Positions 1-6,905 of a stretch of 14,036 nt of DNA are shown here, piece by piece. The stretch covers positions 1 to 14,036 of the forward strand of contig CAADUW010000031.1 in NCBI GenBank assembly GCA_900752285.1, written 5' to 3'. The notes below the pieces were generated by a model that ran no database searches, had not been told where the DNA came from, and worked only from the letters and a program-made list of their open reading frames with translations. The position numbers and the translations under genes were made by a program. This DNA is from an uncultured Oscillospiraceae bacterium. GTDB taxonomy: Bacteria > Bacillota > Clostridia > Oscillospirales > Oscillospiraceae. Position 1 is the first letter of the stretch; every line of letters begins with the position of its first letter.

Positions 1-150
1 CAAAACAGTTTCCTGTTTTAGATGCCCTTATTTCTATTTTAGCGCAAGCCAGCCCATGATGCAAACTTAATGACATTGGGCTCATCGCCTGACCCCAACA
101 TTTATTATAGAACCAAAGTAAATTCCTGTTTATGATACGGGATACGAGCG
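1..150. other. Intergenic DNA downstream of sbcC, possibly an old mobile-element edge
   Basis: No coding region is visible in this stretch, which is visibly richer in A and T than sbcC beside it. A 7-bp inverted repeat, AAAACAG and CTGTTTT around a TTTC loop, lies at positions 2-19. It could be the terminator of the leftward sbcDC transcript, but any U-tract would fall outside the window. On the minus strand a TATAAT-like hexamer (104-109) precedes a short AT-rich stretch that looks unlike local DNA, but no -35 box sits at the right distance. It may be the edge of an insertion sequence; that is a guess. Confidence 0.3.
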
Positions 151-2913
151 TCAGACCCGTACCTCGGCGGTGCTGCCGCCGTCCCGGCGTTTGGTGACAA
201 CGATCTGGCGGTCGATCCGCTCTTTCAGCTCTCCCACGTGGGAGATGATGCCTACCAGCCGGTTTCCCTCCGTGAGACCGGCAAGGGTGGCATAGGCCTT
301 GCCGAGGGCGTCGGAGTCCAGAGAGCCGAAGCCCTCGTCCACAAACAGAGTGTCCAGCCGGATGCCGGTGGACGTCTGCACTTCGTCGGACAGTCCCAGT
401 GCCAGTGCCAGCGAGGCAAGAAACGCTTCGCCGCCGGACAGGGTGTTGACGCTGCGCTCGGTGGTGTTGATGTGGTCGATGATGTCCAGCTCCAGACCGG
501 TTTCACTGCGCCGGTCCTCCGCAGCGCTCCGGCGTTTCAGATCGTACTGCCCGCCGGACATTTTTTGCAGCCGGATATTGGCGCGGGACAGGATCCGGTC
601 AAAAAAGGCGGTCTGGACGTAGGTTTCCAGCTTTACCCGCTGCTTGCCGGTCACATCGCCGTTGGCGGTGTCGGACAGGGCCTTCATCCAGCGGTAATTT
701 TCTTCCAGTCCATCCCGTTCCGCTGCCTTCCGGGAGATGTTTTCCAGTGCGGCACGGTTGGTAAAGATACGGTTACTCAGCTGCTGCAGGGCGGTGCCGA
801 GTTCCCTCTTCTTTTCCCGCAGAGTCTGCATCTGAAGGTCGAGGGCCTCCACATCCGTCTCCGTGCCGGATTCCAGCTGTTTTTTCAGCTCCTGCATGGC
901 GGACTGAACACCGCTGAGCCGGATTTCCGTCTGTTTGCAGGTCAGGTCCGCATTGGACTGATCTTTTTGCAGGGTCAGCAGTTCCTTCCGCCGGGCGGAC
1001 TGTTCCGCCGCCGCGGCGGCTTTATCCGGGTAGGGAAGTCGGGCGCGGAGGGCTTCCAGTTCCCGCTCCTGAGCTTCGGCGGCAGAAAGCAGGGACGCAA
1101 TTTGCGTTTCGGCCTGCGCGCGGATATCCTCGGTCCGACTGAGCTTTCCATCCAATACCGGCAGGAGGGTGTCCAGCTCCCGGCTGCGGGCAATCTTTTT
1201 CTGAATGTCCCGCAGATGCCGGTCCAGCGTGGCCTCCTGTTCGGCCAGCGCACGCTTCCGCGTCCGGGCTTCCTCCCGGGCATTTTCCGGGGAAGTGCCG
1301 GGAAGCAGGCGGGCGATCTCCGCCAGAAGGGCTTCTTCCGCCTTTGCGGCGCCGCCCTTCTGGACGCTGGCAAGGTCACTGGCCCGGGCGGTTTCCGCCT
1401 GTGCCGCGTCGTATCGCTTTTTTGCCTGCTTCACATCCGCTTCCGTGGGGGCGTTTTCGGACAGCACTGCCAGCCGGGGATGGTGAGTGGCGCCGCAGAC
1501 GGGGCAGGGAAGTCCCTCACTGAGGCTCCCGGCGAGAATACCGGCCTGCTCCCGAAGAAATGCCCGGTTCATTTCCTCGTACGCCCGCAGAAACCGGGAG
1601 GAAACCTCTTCGGCGGACAGGTAGGCCCCTTGCAGGATCTTCAGTTTTGCCTGCTGCTCTGCCAGTCCGTCAATTTCGTCCAGCAATGCCTGAAACCGGG
1701 CGGCACCCTCGGCACAGGTTTTCTGCAGCGCGCCCAGCCGCTCCTTTTCTGCCTCCGCACCGGAAAGAGCCTGCCGTTCTTCTTTCCGTTCGGCGATTTC
1801 CGCCCGCAGGCGGGCGGTTTCCGCCTCCGCGGAGGCACGGGCGTTCCGGGATTTTTCAATACCCGCCCGGCTTCCCTTCAGGGCGTCTGTCCGCCGGTCC
1901 CAATCGTCGTAGGAAGGCAGCAGCAGTCCGATCTCCGCAATTTCCGCCCGCAGCGTTTCCTGCCGGGGGACGGTAGCATTTGCCGCTTCCAGCGCGGCCC
2001 GGGCCGCTTCCAGCTCGGAAGAAAGGGCAGCGGCCTCCTTTTCCCGGGCTTCCAGTGCAGTCTTTGCCTGCCGGTAGGCTTCCGCCCGGGTCAGCAGGGC
2101 GGAAACCTGCTCCAGCTGCCGTTCCGTATCTGCCAGAGTGTCGCACAGCTGTGCCTCCGCCTGCCGGTCCTCGGGCAGCAGCAGATTCAGCACTGCCAGC
2201 GTATCCGCCGTGGAGAGAGCGCCGTTCCGGGCAGCTTCCGCCTCGGCGGCGTGGGGGCTGTCCGCAGCCCAGACGATCCCACCGGCATACTGCCCGATGC
2301 TCTGGCTGACCTGTGCCAGCCGGACCCGGAGCGCCCCGGTCTGCTCCTTCAGCTGGTTCTGGACCGCCACATAGAGGTCCGTCTTGAAAATGTCCCGGAA
2401 GATCTTCTGACGTTCCTCGGTATTTGCCTGCAGCAGCTTTCGGAAATCCCCCTGAGAGATCATGGCGATCTGGGAAAACTGTTCCCGGGTCAGTCCGATG
2501 ATGCTCCGAACGGCGTCGTTTACCTCCTTCAGCCGGGTGACGGTGTGGCCGTCCGGGAAAGTCAGCTCGGCACCGGCTGCCTGCACGGTGGTGCCGCTGC
2601 CCCGGTCCTTCTTCCGCTCGTACTTGGGGTTCCGGCGGATCGTATAGACGCTTCCGCCGGAATCGAAGGTCAGTTCCACGTAGGTAGGGGCGTCCGGGGC
2701 GGCATACTTGGAGCGAAGCATGGCAGGCTCCCGGTTGTCGCCGCTGGACTCGCCGAAGAGGGCAAAGGTGATGGCGTCAAAGATGGTGGTTTTCCCGGCA
2801 CCGGTGTCTCCGGTGATCAGGTAAAGCCCCCGGATCCCCAGTCTGGAAAAATCCAGCTCCTCCACGGCGGCGTAGGGGCCGAAGCCCGCCATGGTCAGTT
2901 TCAGCGGTCTCAT
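151..2913 (-). CDS. sbcC: SbcC, ATPase subunit of the SbcCD (Rad50/Mre11-type) exonuclease
   Basis: SbcC is the SMC-like ATPase that works with SbcD to open and trim hairpins, cruciforms and blocked DNA ends in the cytoplasm. The 920-aa product has the full family architecture. Walker A (GDTGAGKT) is at residues 35-42. Two long Ala/Glu/Arg-rich coiled-coil arms flank a CPVC zinc hook at residues 470-473. The ABC signature LSGGEA is at 825-830, Walker B with FVDEGF is at 857-862 (catalytic Glu 860), and an H-loop His is near 892. The length is slightly short of the roughly 1,000 residues of many homologues, but both ATPase halves are complete. The ATG overlaps the sbcD stop by 4 bases (ATGA), which implies translational coupling. 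The family assignment is firm. Confidence 0.96.
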   Translation of the reverse strand: MRPLKLTMAGFGPYAAVEELDFSRLGIRGLYLITGDTGAGKTTIFDAITFALFGESSGDNREPAMLRSKYAAPDAPTYVELTFDSGGSVYTIRRNPKYERKKDRGSGTTVQAAGAELTFPDGHTVTRLKEVNDAVRSIIGLTREQFSQIAMISQGDFRKLLQANTEERQKIFRDIFKTDLYVAVQNQLKEQTGALRVRLAQVSQSIGQYAGGIVWAADSPHAAEAEAARNGALSTADTLAVLNLLLPEDRQAEAQLCDTLADTERQLEQVSALLTRAEAYRQAKTALEAREKEAAALSSELEAARAALEAANATVPRQETLRAEIAEIGLLLPSYDDWDRRTDALKGSRAGIEKSRNARASAEAETARLRAEIAERKEERQALSGAEAEKERLGALQKTCAEGAARFQALLDEIDGLAEQQAKLKILQGAYLSAEEVSSRFLRAYEEMNRAFLREQAGILAGSLSEGLPCPVCGATHHPRLAVLSENAPTEADVKQAKKRYDAAQAETARASDLASVQKGGAAKAEEALLAEIARLLPGTSPENAREEARTRKRALAEQEATLDRHLRDIQKKIARSRELDTLLPVLDGKLSRTEDIRAQAETQIASLLSAAEAQERELEALRARLPYPDKAAAAAEQSARRKELLTLQKDQSNADLTCKQTEIRLSGVQSAMQELKKQLESGTETDVEALDLQMQTLREKKRELGTALQQLSNRIFTNRAALENISRKAAERDGLEENYRWMKALSDTANGDVTGKQRVKLETYVQTAFFDRILSRANIRLQKMSGGQYDLKRRSAAEDRRSETGLELDIIDHINTTERSVNTLSGGEAFLASLALALGLSDEVQTSTGIRLDTLFVDEGFGSLDSDALGKAYATLAGLTEGNRLVGIISHVGELKERIDRQIVVTKRRDGGSTAEVRV

Positions 2914-4046
2914 ACGGATCTCTCCCCGATGGATTCCATCAGCGTCTGCATGAATGCCCGCTGTACCGGGCTCATGGGCTGATTGTTCTGCTTCTGATAC
3001 AGCTCGTCAAACAGCTCCAGCGGAAGCCGGTTGGGCACCTCACCGGGGCCGTCTACAAGCTGACTGGTGCGGGTGCGGGTGTTGTCGTAGCTGAGCTGCA
3101 GCAGATTGGGATAAATGGCGCGGAGCCGTCCGGCGGCCTCCGGCACGTCCTCCTCATCCGTCAGAAGAATGTGCAGATAGTCGTCCGTCGGCGTGTTTTC
3201 ATAGTTTGCCCGATCCGTCAGGGCCGCAAAGCTGCCCCGCAGTTCCCGCAGATCGTGCCGGGGCGTCAGAGGAATCAGCTCCACGTGGAGATGTCCCTTT
3301 TCTCCAAGCTCCACCAGTGTCACGCTCTTGTGCTGGTTCGCTTCGGAGAAGGAGTATTTCAGGGGCGTTCCGCAGTAGCGGACCCGGTTGGAGCCTACGT
3401 TCTGGGGACCGTGCAGGTGCCCCAGCGCCGTGTAATCAAAATCTTCAAAGACGGTCACGTCCACATTGTCCGTGCCGCCCACGCTCAGTTCCTCCGACTC
3501 ACAGGTGGCGGCGCCGGTGACAAACTGGTGGGCCAGCAGCACATTGCGCCGGGACTTATCAAACCCCATATGGGCGACGGCCACCCGGCAGGCATCCGTA
3601 TAGCTTTCTACGGTTTCCTCCGGAAAGCAGTGCCGGACCTGCCCCGGTTTCAGAAAGGGCAGCAGCCAGAAGTGTACGTCTCCGTATTCGTCGGACAGGG
3701 TGACCGGCTGAATTTCCCCGGTGTAAACCGGGGAAATGTGAATGCGGCTTTTTTCCAGCAGCCGGTTCCCGAAGGCCAGCCGCTCGGGGCTGTCGTGGTT
3801 GCCGCTGATCATGAGAACCGGCAGGTTTCTTTCCGAAAGCCGGTACAGAAAATCGTCAAACAGGGTCACTGCCTCGGCGGAGGGAACCGTCTTGTCGTAA
3901 ACGTCCCCGGAAATGAGCACCGCATCCGCCCGGGTGTCCGCGATGACGGACAGGATCTGGGACAGAATGCAGGACTGCTCGTCCAGCATGGAAACCTCGT
4001 GGACCCGCTTGCCGATGTGCAGGTCAGAAAGATGAATGAACTTCAT
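2910..4046 (-). CDS. sbcD: SbcD, Mre11-type nuclease subunit of SbcCD
   Basis: SbcD is the metal-dependent 3'-5' exonuclease and endonuclease subunit that pairs with SbcC. The 378-aa product shows the calcineurin-like phosphoesterase motifs in order: D8-x-H10 (SDLHIG), GDVYD around residues 47-51, GNHD at 82-85, a later His in LLAHQF (173) and GHLH at 209-212. The reading frame extends 11 codons further upstream. The start chosen here gives the typical SbcD N-terminus MKFIHLSDLH and lies 6 bases after a GGAGG ribosome binding site (complement of 4053-4057). The C-terminal capping domain that contacts SbcC follows from about residue 250. The gene begins 68 bp after the stop of the GntR gene on the same strand and may share its transcript. 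Confidence 0.95.
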   Translation of the reverse strand: MKFIHLSDLHIGKRVHEVSMLDEQSCILSQILSVIADTRADAVLISGDVYDKTVPSAEAVTLFDDFLYRLSERNLPVLMISGNHDSPERLAFGNRLLEKSRIHISPVYTGEIQPVTLSDEYGDVHFWLLPFLKPGQVRHCFPEETVESYTDACRVAVAHMGFDKSRRNVLLAHQFVTGAATCESEELSVGGTDNVDVTVFEDFDYTALGHLHGPQNVGSNRVRYCGTPLKYSFSEANQHKSVTLVELGEKGHLHVELIPLTPRHDLRELRGSFAALTDRANYENTPTDDYLHILLTDEEDVPEAAGRLRAIYPNLLQLSYDNTRTRTSQLVDGPGEVPNRLPLELFDELYQKQNNQPMSPVQRAFMQTLMESIGERSV

Positions 4047-4114
4047 GGAAATCCTCCAAAATCCGGGGCGCCTTACCAAACCGCCCGGAACAGAAAATGA
4101 AAGGGGGACAGCCT

Positions 4115-4798
4115 TCAGATCAGGGCCTTTCCCTTTTTGGACAGGGCCAGGTTAATGTCCCGGGCGGCTGCCATGTGGTCCATGACGGCGGCATAAAGGC
4201 ACCCGGACGCACCGCTGTCTTCGGCGCAGATGGCTTCATAGATCCGGCGGTGCTCCAAAAGCGCCTGCTCTGCCCGCCCCGGCTGCTCCAGACTGTTCAG
4301 GGCGAGGGTGGACAGCCGGTGGTTAAAGGTCTCGAAAAGTCCGATCAACTCCGGATTTTCGGAAAAAAGAACGATCACATTGTGAAATGCAATGTCGTGG
4401 GTCAGAATTTCCGCATTGCCGCCGTCTGCCGCAATGGCCCGCTCCATGTCCCGGATGGAGGCCGCAAGCTTCCGCAGGGCGGCCTGTCCCTTCCGGGTGT
4501 CCCGTTCCGCATGAAGATTCAGGGCGCAGAAGCCCTCAATGGCCATCCGCACCTGAAAGGCGGAGCGGATGTCCTCCTCCCGCAGAACGTGCAGGCAGAA
4601 TCCGCGGCTGGGAAGAATGTCAACGTACTTGTCCTGTCGCAGCCGCACCAGTGCGTCCTTCATGGGGGTGCGGGAGACACCGATTCCGGCGGCGATTTTC
4701 GTCTCCGAATAGACCACATTCGGTTCCAGCTTTCCCTCGATGATCTGCTTTTTTAAGTAGGCGTAGGCTTTTTCCTGCAAAGGCGTATAATTGCTCAT
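4115..4798 (-). CDS. GntR-family transcriptional regulator, FadR/FCD type
   Basis: This is a 227-aa DNA-binding regulator. Residues about 8-70 form the winged helix-turn-helix, with the recognition region SETKIAAGIGVSRTPMKDAL at 31-50. Residues about 75-220 are the all-helical FCD ligand-binding domain. Its probable metal-binding residues are present: D135 and H139 in DIAFH, H183 in EHRRIYEAI, and H208 in MDHM. FCD regulators usually respond to small organic acids or sugar acids, often via a bound metal. The frame could start 10 codons earlier at 4828, but the chosen ATG follows a GGAGAGGA site and gives the family-typical N-terminus. The ligand and targets are unknown. It may control itself, the decayed genes next door, or the distant sugar operon; the sequence does not decide. 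Confidence 0.9.
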   Translation of the reverse strand: MSNYTPLQEKAYAYLKKQIIEGKLEPNVVYSETKIAAGIGVSRTPMKDALVRLRQDKYVDILPSRGFCLHVLREEDIRSAFQVRMAIEGFCALNLHAERDTRKGQAALRKLAASIRDMERAIAADGGNAEILTHDIAFHNVIVLFSENPELIGLFETFNHRLSTLALNSLEQPGRAEQALLEHRRIYEAICAEDSGASGCLYAAVMDHMAAARDINLALSKKGKALI

Positions 4799-5133
4799 GT
4801 TGTGATCCTCTCCGGTGCGTCCGCACAAGCCTGTGGGGATACCCGCTTTTCCGATGAATTTGTGCCTCCCCGGGGCGTGCTGCCGGGAGGGCAGATGGGG
4901 AACCTCCTTTACAGGTTCAGCTCCATGACGATCTCATCTTCGTCGATTTCTCCGGTATGAGAAAAGCCCGGACCGGTGTACAAGGATTTTGCTTCCACAT
5001 TTCCCGCAACGTAACACAGCGCTACCTTGGGAAATGTCCGCTGGGCGCGCATTCTCTCCAGAATCAGTTCCGCGGCGGCTCTTCCGTATCCGCGACGCTG
5101 GTACCGGCTGTCAATGAACAGCTGACTGAAAAT

Positions 5134-5137
5134 ATAG
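5134..5137. repeat. Target-site duplication ATAG, left copy
   Basis: The bases ATAG directly before the GGCA terminus match ATAG directly after the opposite terminus at 5299-5302. Collapsing the two copies restores the interrupted acetyltransferase frame exactly, which supports a true 4-bp duplication rather than chance. Confidence 0.85.
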
Positions 5138-5298
5138 GGCAGCACCGCGCAATTCGGCAAGAAGTCTCAGACAGGATTTTTGCGCTAATTCAAAGTTTGG
5201 AAAACGAAGGAATACTGTATGTATTTCTTGTTTTTCAAACTGAAGAAGTGGGGCAAAAAGACGGCGGAGACTCGCAGACGCAATTGTGCGGTGTTGCC
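5138..5298. mobile_element. MITE-like 161-bp foldback element, copy 1 (complete)
   Basis: This is a non-coding element bounded by imperfect terminal inverted repeats: GGCAGCACCGCGCAATT at 5138-5154, against GGCAACACCGCACAATTG read inward from 5298. Nested inside are further inverted segments. AGTTTGAAAAAC pairs with GTTTTCCAAACT, and a TTTTTGC arm on one side pairs with GCAAAAA on the other, so the whole element is one imperfect foldback with a loop of about 25 bases. The 4-bp duplication, terminal repeats and lack of a transposase fit a miniature inverted-repeat transposable element moved in trans. A second copy starts at 13917 in the opposite orientation. The parent family is not visible; an IS5-like parent is only a guess from the 4-bp CTA(T/A) target. 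Confidence 0.88.
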
Positions 5299-5302
5299 AT
5301 AG
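5299..5302. repeat. Target-site duplication ATAG, right copy
   Basis: This is the partner of the ATAG at 5134-5137 and lies directly outside the TGCC terminus of the element. On the coding strand of the interrupted gene it reads CTAT and contributes to the Ala-Tyr codons at the break. Confidence 0.85.
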
Positions 5303-5589
5303 GCATTTCTTTCGGGACAGCCATAATACAGCGCCATGCCGACAGGCGTTTCATCCCGGCAGATCATGCAGGCACAGCTCCGGCTGTCCCGGTAGGCATA
5401 GGCCCTTGCCAGCAGAACCATGGGGCTGGCAACGTAACGCTTCTGCTCCTCGGAAACGGATAATGCTTCTCTCCAATTATCCTCCGTGATGGGTTCCAGA
5501 TGAATCACATGGGTTCCTCCTTTTTGCCGGATGCGTGCTGCCGGAAACAGCCGGACTCCCGAAGCGCACGGTATGGGAATGCCTTTTTC

Positions 5590-5618
5590 ATTATAATGGA
5601 ATCCGCTCTGCCCGTCAA
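5590..5618 (-). promoter_or_regulatory. Promoter of the interrupted acetyltransferase gene
   Basis: On the minus strand a TTGACG -35 box (complement of 5613-5618) and a perfect TATAAT -10 box (complement of 5590-5595) are separated by 17 bases. This is a near-consensus housekeeping sigma promoter. It points towards the GTG start at 5508 and would give a leader of about 75 nt ending in AAGGAGG. The interrupted gene is therefore probably still transcribed through the inserted element. Confidence 0.75.
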
Positions 5619-5686
5619 GCATGGTGCGGACGATTGTCCGGCCTGCACAAAACAGACGTTTCAAAATCGGTAAAATTGCGTCTTTA

Positions 5687-5706
5687 CCGGTATTGCGGTA
5701 TACCGG
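5687..5706. promoter_or_regulatory. Operator-like inverted repeat with CGGTATACCG core
   Basis: CCGGTAT at 5687-5693 and ATACCGG at 5700-5706 form a 7-bp inverted repeat. Its right half contains a perfect 10-bp palindrome, CGGTATACCG, at 5696-5705. A GTATAC centre resembles the half-site logic of many GntR-family operators, and a GntR gene lies 0.9 kb away. It sits between the minus-strand acetyltransferase promoter and the plus-strand reductase relic. Regulatory function is inferred only from symmetry and position. Confidence 0.35.
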
Positions 5707-5793
5707 ATGCGTCGGAGGGACCGGGAGCACCTCGGATGGGTGCCCGGCCGGAAAACCTCATCGGCAGATCATCTGGAAAGAAGTGGACAGACT

Positions 5794-5990
5794 TTGAAAA
5801 AGGTTGGCTTTATCGGTCTTGGAATTATGGGAAAGCCCATGGCGCTGAATCTGCGGAAAGCCGGGGTGGCTCTGATGGTCAGCGATCTGAACCCGGCGGT
5901 CTGGCGGAGGAGACTGCCGCCGGTGCGGAGCAGGGCACCTACCGGGAAATCGGCGCGGCGTGTGATGTTGTCATCACGATTCTCCCGTCT
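5794..5990 (+). pseudogene. N-terminal relic of a beta-hydroxyacid dehydrogenase (GarR/GlxR-like)
   Basis: The frame beginning at TTG 5794 encodes a Rossmann NAD(P)-binding N-terminus, KKVGFIGLGIMGKPMALNL, with the GxGxxG motif. This is characteristic of tartronate-semialdehyde and 3-hydroxyisobutyrate reductases. Similarity breaks off after NPAV. It resumes in the +1-shifted frame as AEETAAGAEQGTYREIGAAC through VITILPS. Inserting one base between 5901 and 5902 joins the two pieces, so a single-base deletion is the simplest explanation. All sequence after about 5990 is missing: roughly 65 of the family's usual 290-300 residues remain. The ribosome binding site is weak (GGAAAG about 13 bases upstream). 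It cannot make an active enzyme. Confidence 0.8.
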
Positions 5991-6062
5991 GCGGACTGGC
6001 TTGGAATGACACCTTGTCGGGGGGCTTACGCCGCAAAAATCCAATTTACCCAATCAATGCCA

Positions 6063-6398
6063 TTACGTCCGTGAGGGACTGGAGGCTGCCCGGAAGAAGG
6101 CGGCAAAGCCCTGCACGGTACGGAAGTCCGACGGCTTTCCGGCATTCCGGAGAAGCTGCCGGAATACGGCGGCCCGGTCGATTTCCACGCAGGGTCCCCG
6201 CAGCTGCCGCACCCGCCTTTCTTCGGCGGATACCAGCGAAAGATACTGCTTCCGCAGTGCCTCCGGATCCGGAACTTCCTCCGTTTTGTCCATCTGCCTG
6301 AAACAGGCGCGCCAGAAGGAAGGATCCTCTTCGTCCGTGCGGATGTCCACCAGTGTGCCGTAGAGGTCGAACAGAAACACGTCATAGGTATTTTTCAT
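6063..6398 (-). pseudogene. Truncated HAD-superfamily hydrolase (N-terminal fragment)
   Basis: The 111-aa frame begins with MKNTYDVFLFDLYGTLVDI. This contains HAD motif I (DxxGT; nucleophile Asp is the first Asp of DLYGT) and continues into the helical cap region. Motifs II, III and IV, which supply the Thr/Ser, Lys and acidic metal ligands, are absent. HAD phosphatases of this type are normally 210-240 residues. The frame degenerates around 6075-6090 and stops at 6063, close to where the reductase relic on the other strand also ends, so a deletion probably joined the two. The start is sound: ATG behind AAGGAG. It could still be translated as a fragment but should be inactive. Confidence 0.7.
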
Positions 6399-6635
6399 GA
6401 TTCAGACTCCTTTTCTGCCGAATTGTCCTGAACCGGTCTGTGCGGCCCAAAAGAAAGACACAGGGAAAAAGGACCCGGGAAATTCTTCTTTTGCTGGGAA
6501 ATCCTGAAATTTCTGCAAAATATGCAATATGTAGATTGTGGGCCCGGCAGGGGAAATCTCCCGGAACGGCTGAAAAATTCGGCATTTGAACGAAAAATCT
6601 CCGTTTTCTCCATCATAAGATTTTTACGGAGGAAA

Positions 6636-6662
6636 CGCAAGAGCATTTTCTTGCGGATTTTT
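6636..6662 (+). terminator. Intrinsic-terminator-like hairpin
   Basis: CGCAAGA (6636-6642) pairs with TCTTGCG (6649-6655) around a 6-base loop, and the stem is followed by GATTTTT. This is a standard Rho-independent layout on the plus strand. No intact plus-strand gene precedes it, so it may terminate read-through, be left from a lost gene, or end a small RNA. Confidence 0.45.
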
Positions 6663-6754
6663 CTTAGTAAAGCGGTTTGGTTACCGAAGAAATCAAAACT
6701 TTTCTTCTTTTTTCAAAAAAAGAAACAAGCTGTATAAAATAACGGCGCAATATC

Positions 6755-6771
6755 CGTTTCCGGCGGAAACG
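6755..6771. promoter_or_regulatory. Perfect inverted repeat upstream of the operon promoter
   Basis: CGTTTCC, a GGC spacer and GGAAACG form a perfect 7-bp inverted repeat. Its right end is 36 bp before the -35 box at 6807. Position and symmetry suit an activator or repressor site for the sugar operon, but no specific regulator can be named. Confidence 0.4.
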
Positions 6772-6806
6772 ACACCGGATTTCAGGCAAAACGGCGTTTT
6801 TGTTTG

Positions 6807-6834
6807 TTGACAAAAGCGGAATCGTGGATATAAT
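6807..6834 (+). promoter_or_regulatory. Promoter of the PTS/aldolase operon
   Basis: A perfect TTGACA -35 box (6807-6812) and a perfect TATAAT -10 box (6829-6834) are separated by 16 bases. Transcription would begin near 6841. This leaves a leader of about 65 nt before the TTG start at 6906, and that leader contains the hairpin described next. No other promoter of this quality was found up to 13847, so the nine genes are probably one transcription unit. Confidence 0.85.
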
Positions 6835-6841
6835 ATGAATT

Positions 6842-6875
6842 GCATATGAATCCGTTTCATATATGCGGATTTTTT
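6842..6875 (+). promoter_or_regulatory. Leader hairpin with U-tract (attenuator) or operator
   Basis: Directly at the predicted transcription start, GCATATGAA and TTCATATATGC form an imperfect inverted repeat around a short TCCG loop. It is followed by GGA and six T residues (6870-6875). As RNA this is an AU-rich hairpin with a U-tract, which could act as a weak attenuator. As DNA it is an operator-sized dyad just after the -10 box, well placed for repression. The two readings cannot be separated from sequence. Confidence 0.45.
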
Positions 6876-6905
6876 GACAGATTTGCCCCTGCGGAGGTGA
6901 TTGGG

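Larger units (their letters stand above)
4909..5508 (-). pseudogene. GNAT acetyltransferase (BltD/PaiA-like) interrupted by a MITE
   Basis: The N-terminal part (5302-5508) and C-terminal part (4909-5137) belong to one GNAT N-acetyltransferase, related to the spermine/spermidine acetyltransferases BltD and PaiA. They are separated by a 161-bp palindromic element. Removing the element plus one copy of its ATAG duplication (165 bp, 55 codons) restores a continuous 144-aa frame through Y70-I71-F72. The acetyl-CoA motif QRRGYG is at residues 82-87 and the typical NxxAxxLY...GF motif near 115-127. The start is a GTG at 5506-5508 behind AAGGAGG, and a consensus promoter lies upstream. The insertion leaves the frame in phase but brings in a TAG at 5185-5187, so the product ends before the acetyl-CoA site. 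A TTG inside the element could start a fragment, but that is unlikely to be active. Confidence 0.9.
6399..6806. other. Long intergenic region upstream of the sugar operon
   Basis: No convincing gene is present in this stretch; short frames on both strands lack recognisable protein features. It is AT-rich compared with the flanking genes. It holds a terminator-like hairpin (6636-6662), an A/T inverted repeat TTCTTTTTT/AAAAAAGAA at 6705-6724, and a perfect 7-bp inverted repeat at 6755-6771 just upstream of the operon promoter. A GGAGG at 6628-6632 is not followed by a start codon at a usable distance. The minus-strand promoter of the HAD fragment should also lie here, but no consensus was found. 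Confidence 0.55.

Noticed and set aside
238..2982. A 914-codon open frame on the plus strand opposite sbcC and the end of sbcD
   Set aside because: It is a mirror of the biased third-position GC in sbcC. Its translation is rich in Gly, Gln, Pro and Arg with no domain, and no ribosome binding site was seen.
3171..4100. A 309-codon plus-strand frame opposite sbcD
   Set aside because: It is a shadow of sbcD codon structure; the SbcD phosphoesterase motifs on the minus strand leave no doubt.
4862..4900. GC-rich dyad CCTCCCCGG/CCGGGAGG downstream of the acetyltransferase remnant
   Set aside because: The arms pair only imperfectly and no T-run follows on the relevant strand, so a terminator call was not justified.
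4957..5463. A 168-codon plus-strand frame running through the MITE and the acetyltransferase halves
   Set aside because: It crosses the element boundaries and is opposite a recognisable GNAT sequence. It has no domain of its own.
5535..5793. Possible coding extension upstream of the reductase relic or acetyltransferase
   Set aside because: Both extensions contain promoter elements (TATAAT/TTGACG) and give low-complexity translations. The recognisable domains begin later.
6382..6737. Several short overlapping frames on both strands of the intergenic region
   Set aside because: They are Phe/Lys-rich translations of AT-rich DNA without ribosome binding sites, overlapping hairpins and promoter elements.
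6395..6905. tRNA, riboswitch or CRISPR in the long intergenic region
   Set aside because: No cloverleaf, no conserved riboswitch core and no regularly spaced repeats could be seen on either strand.
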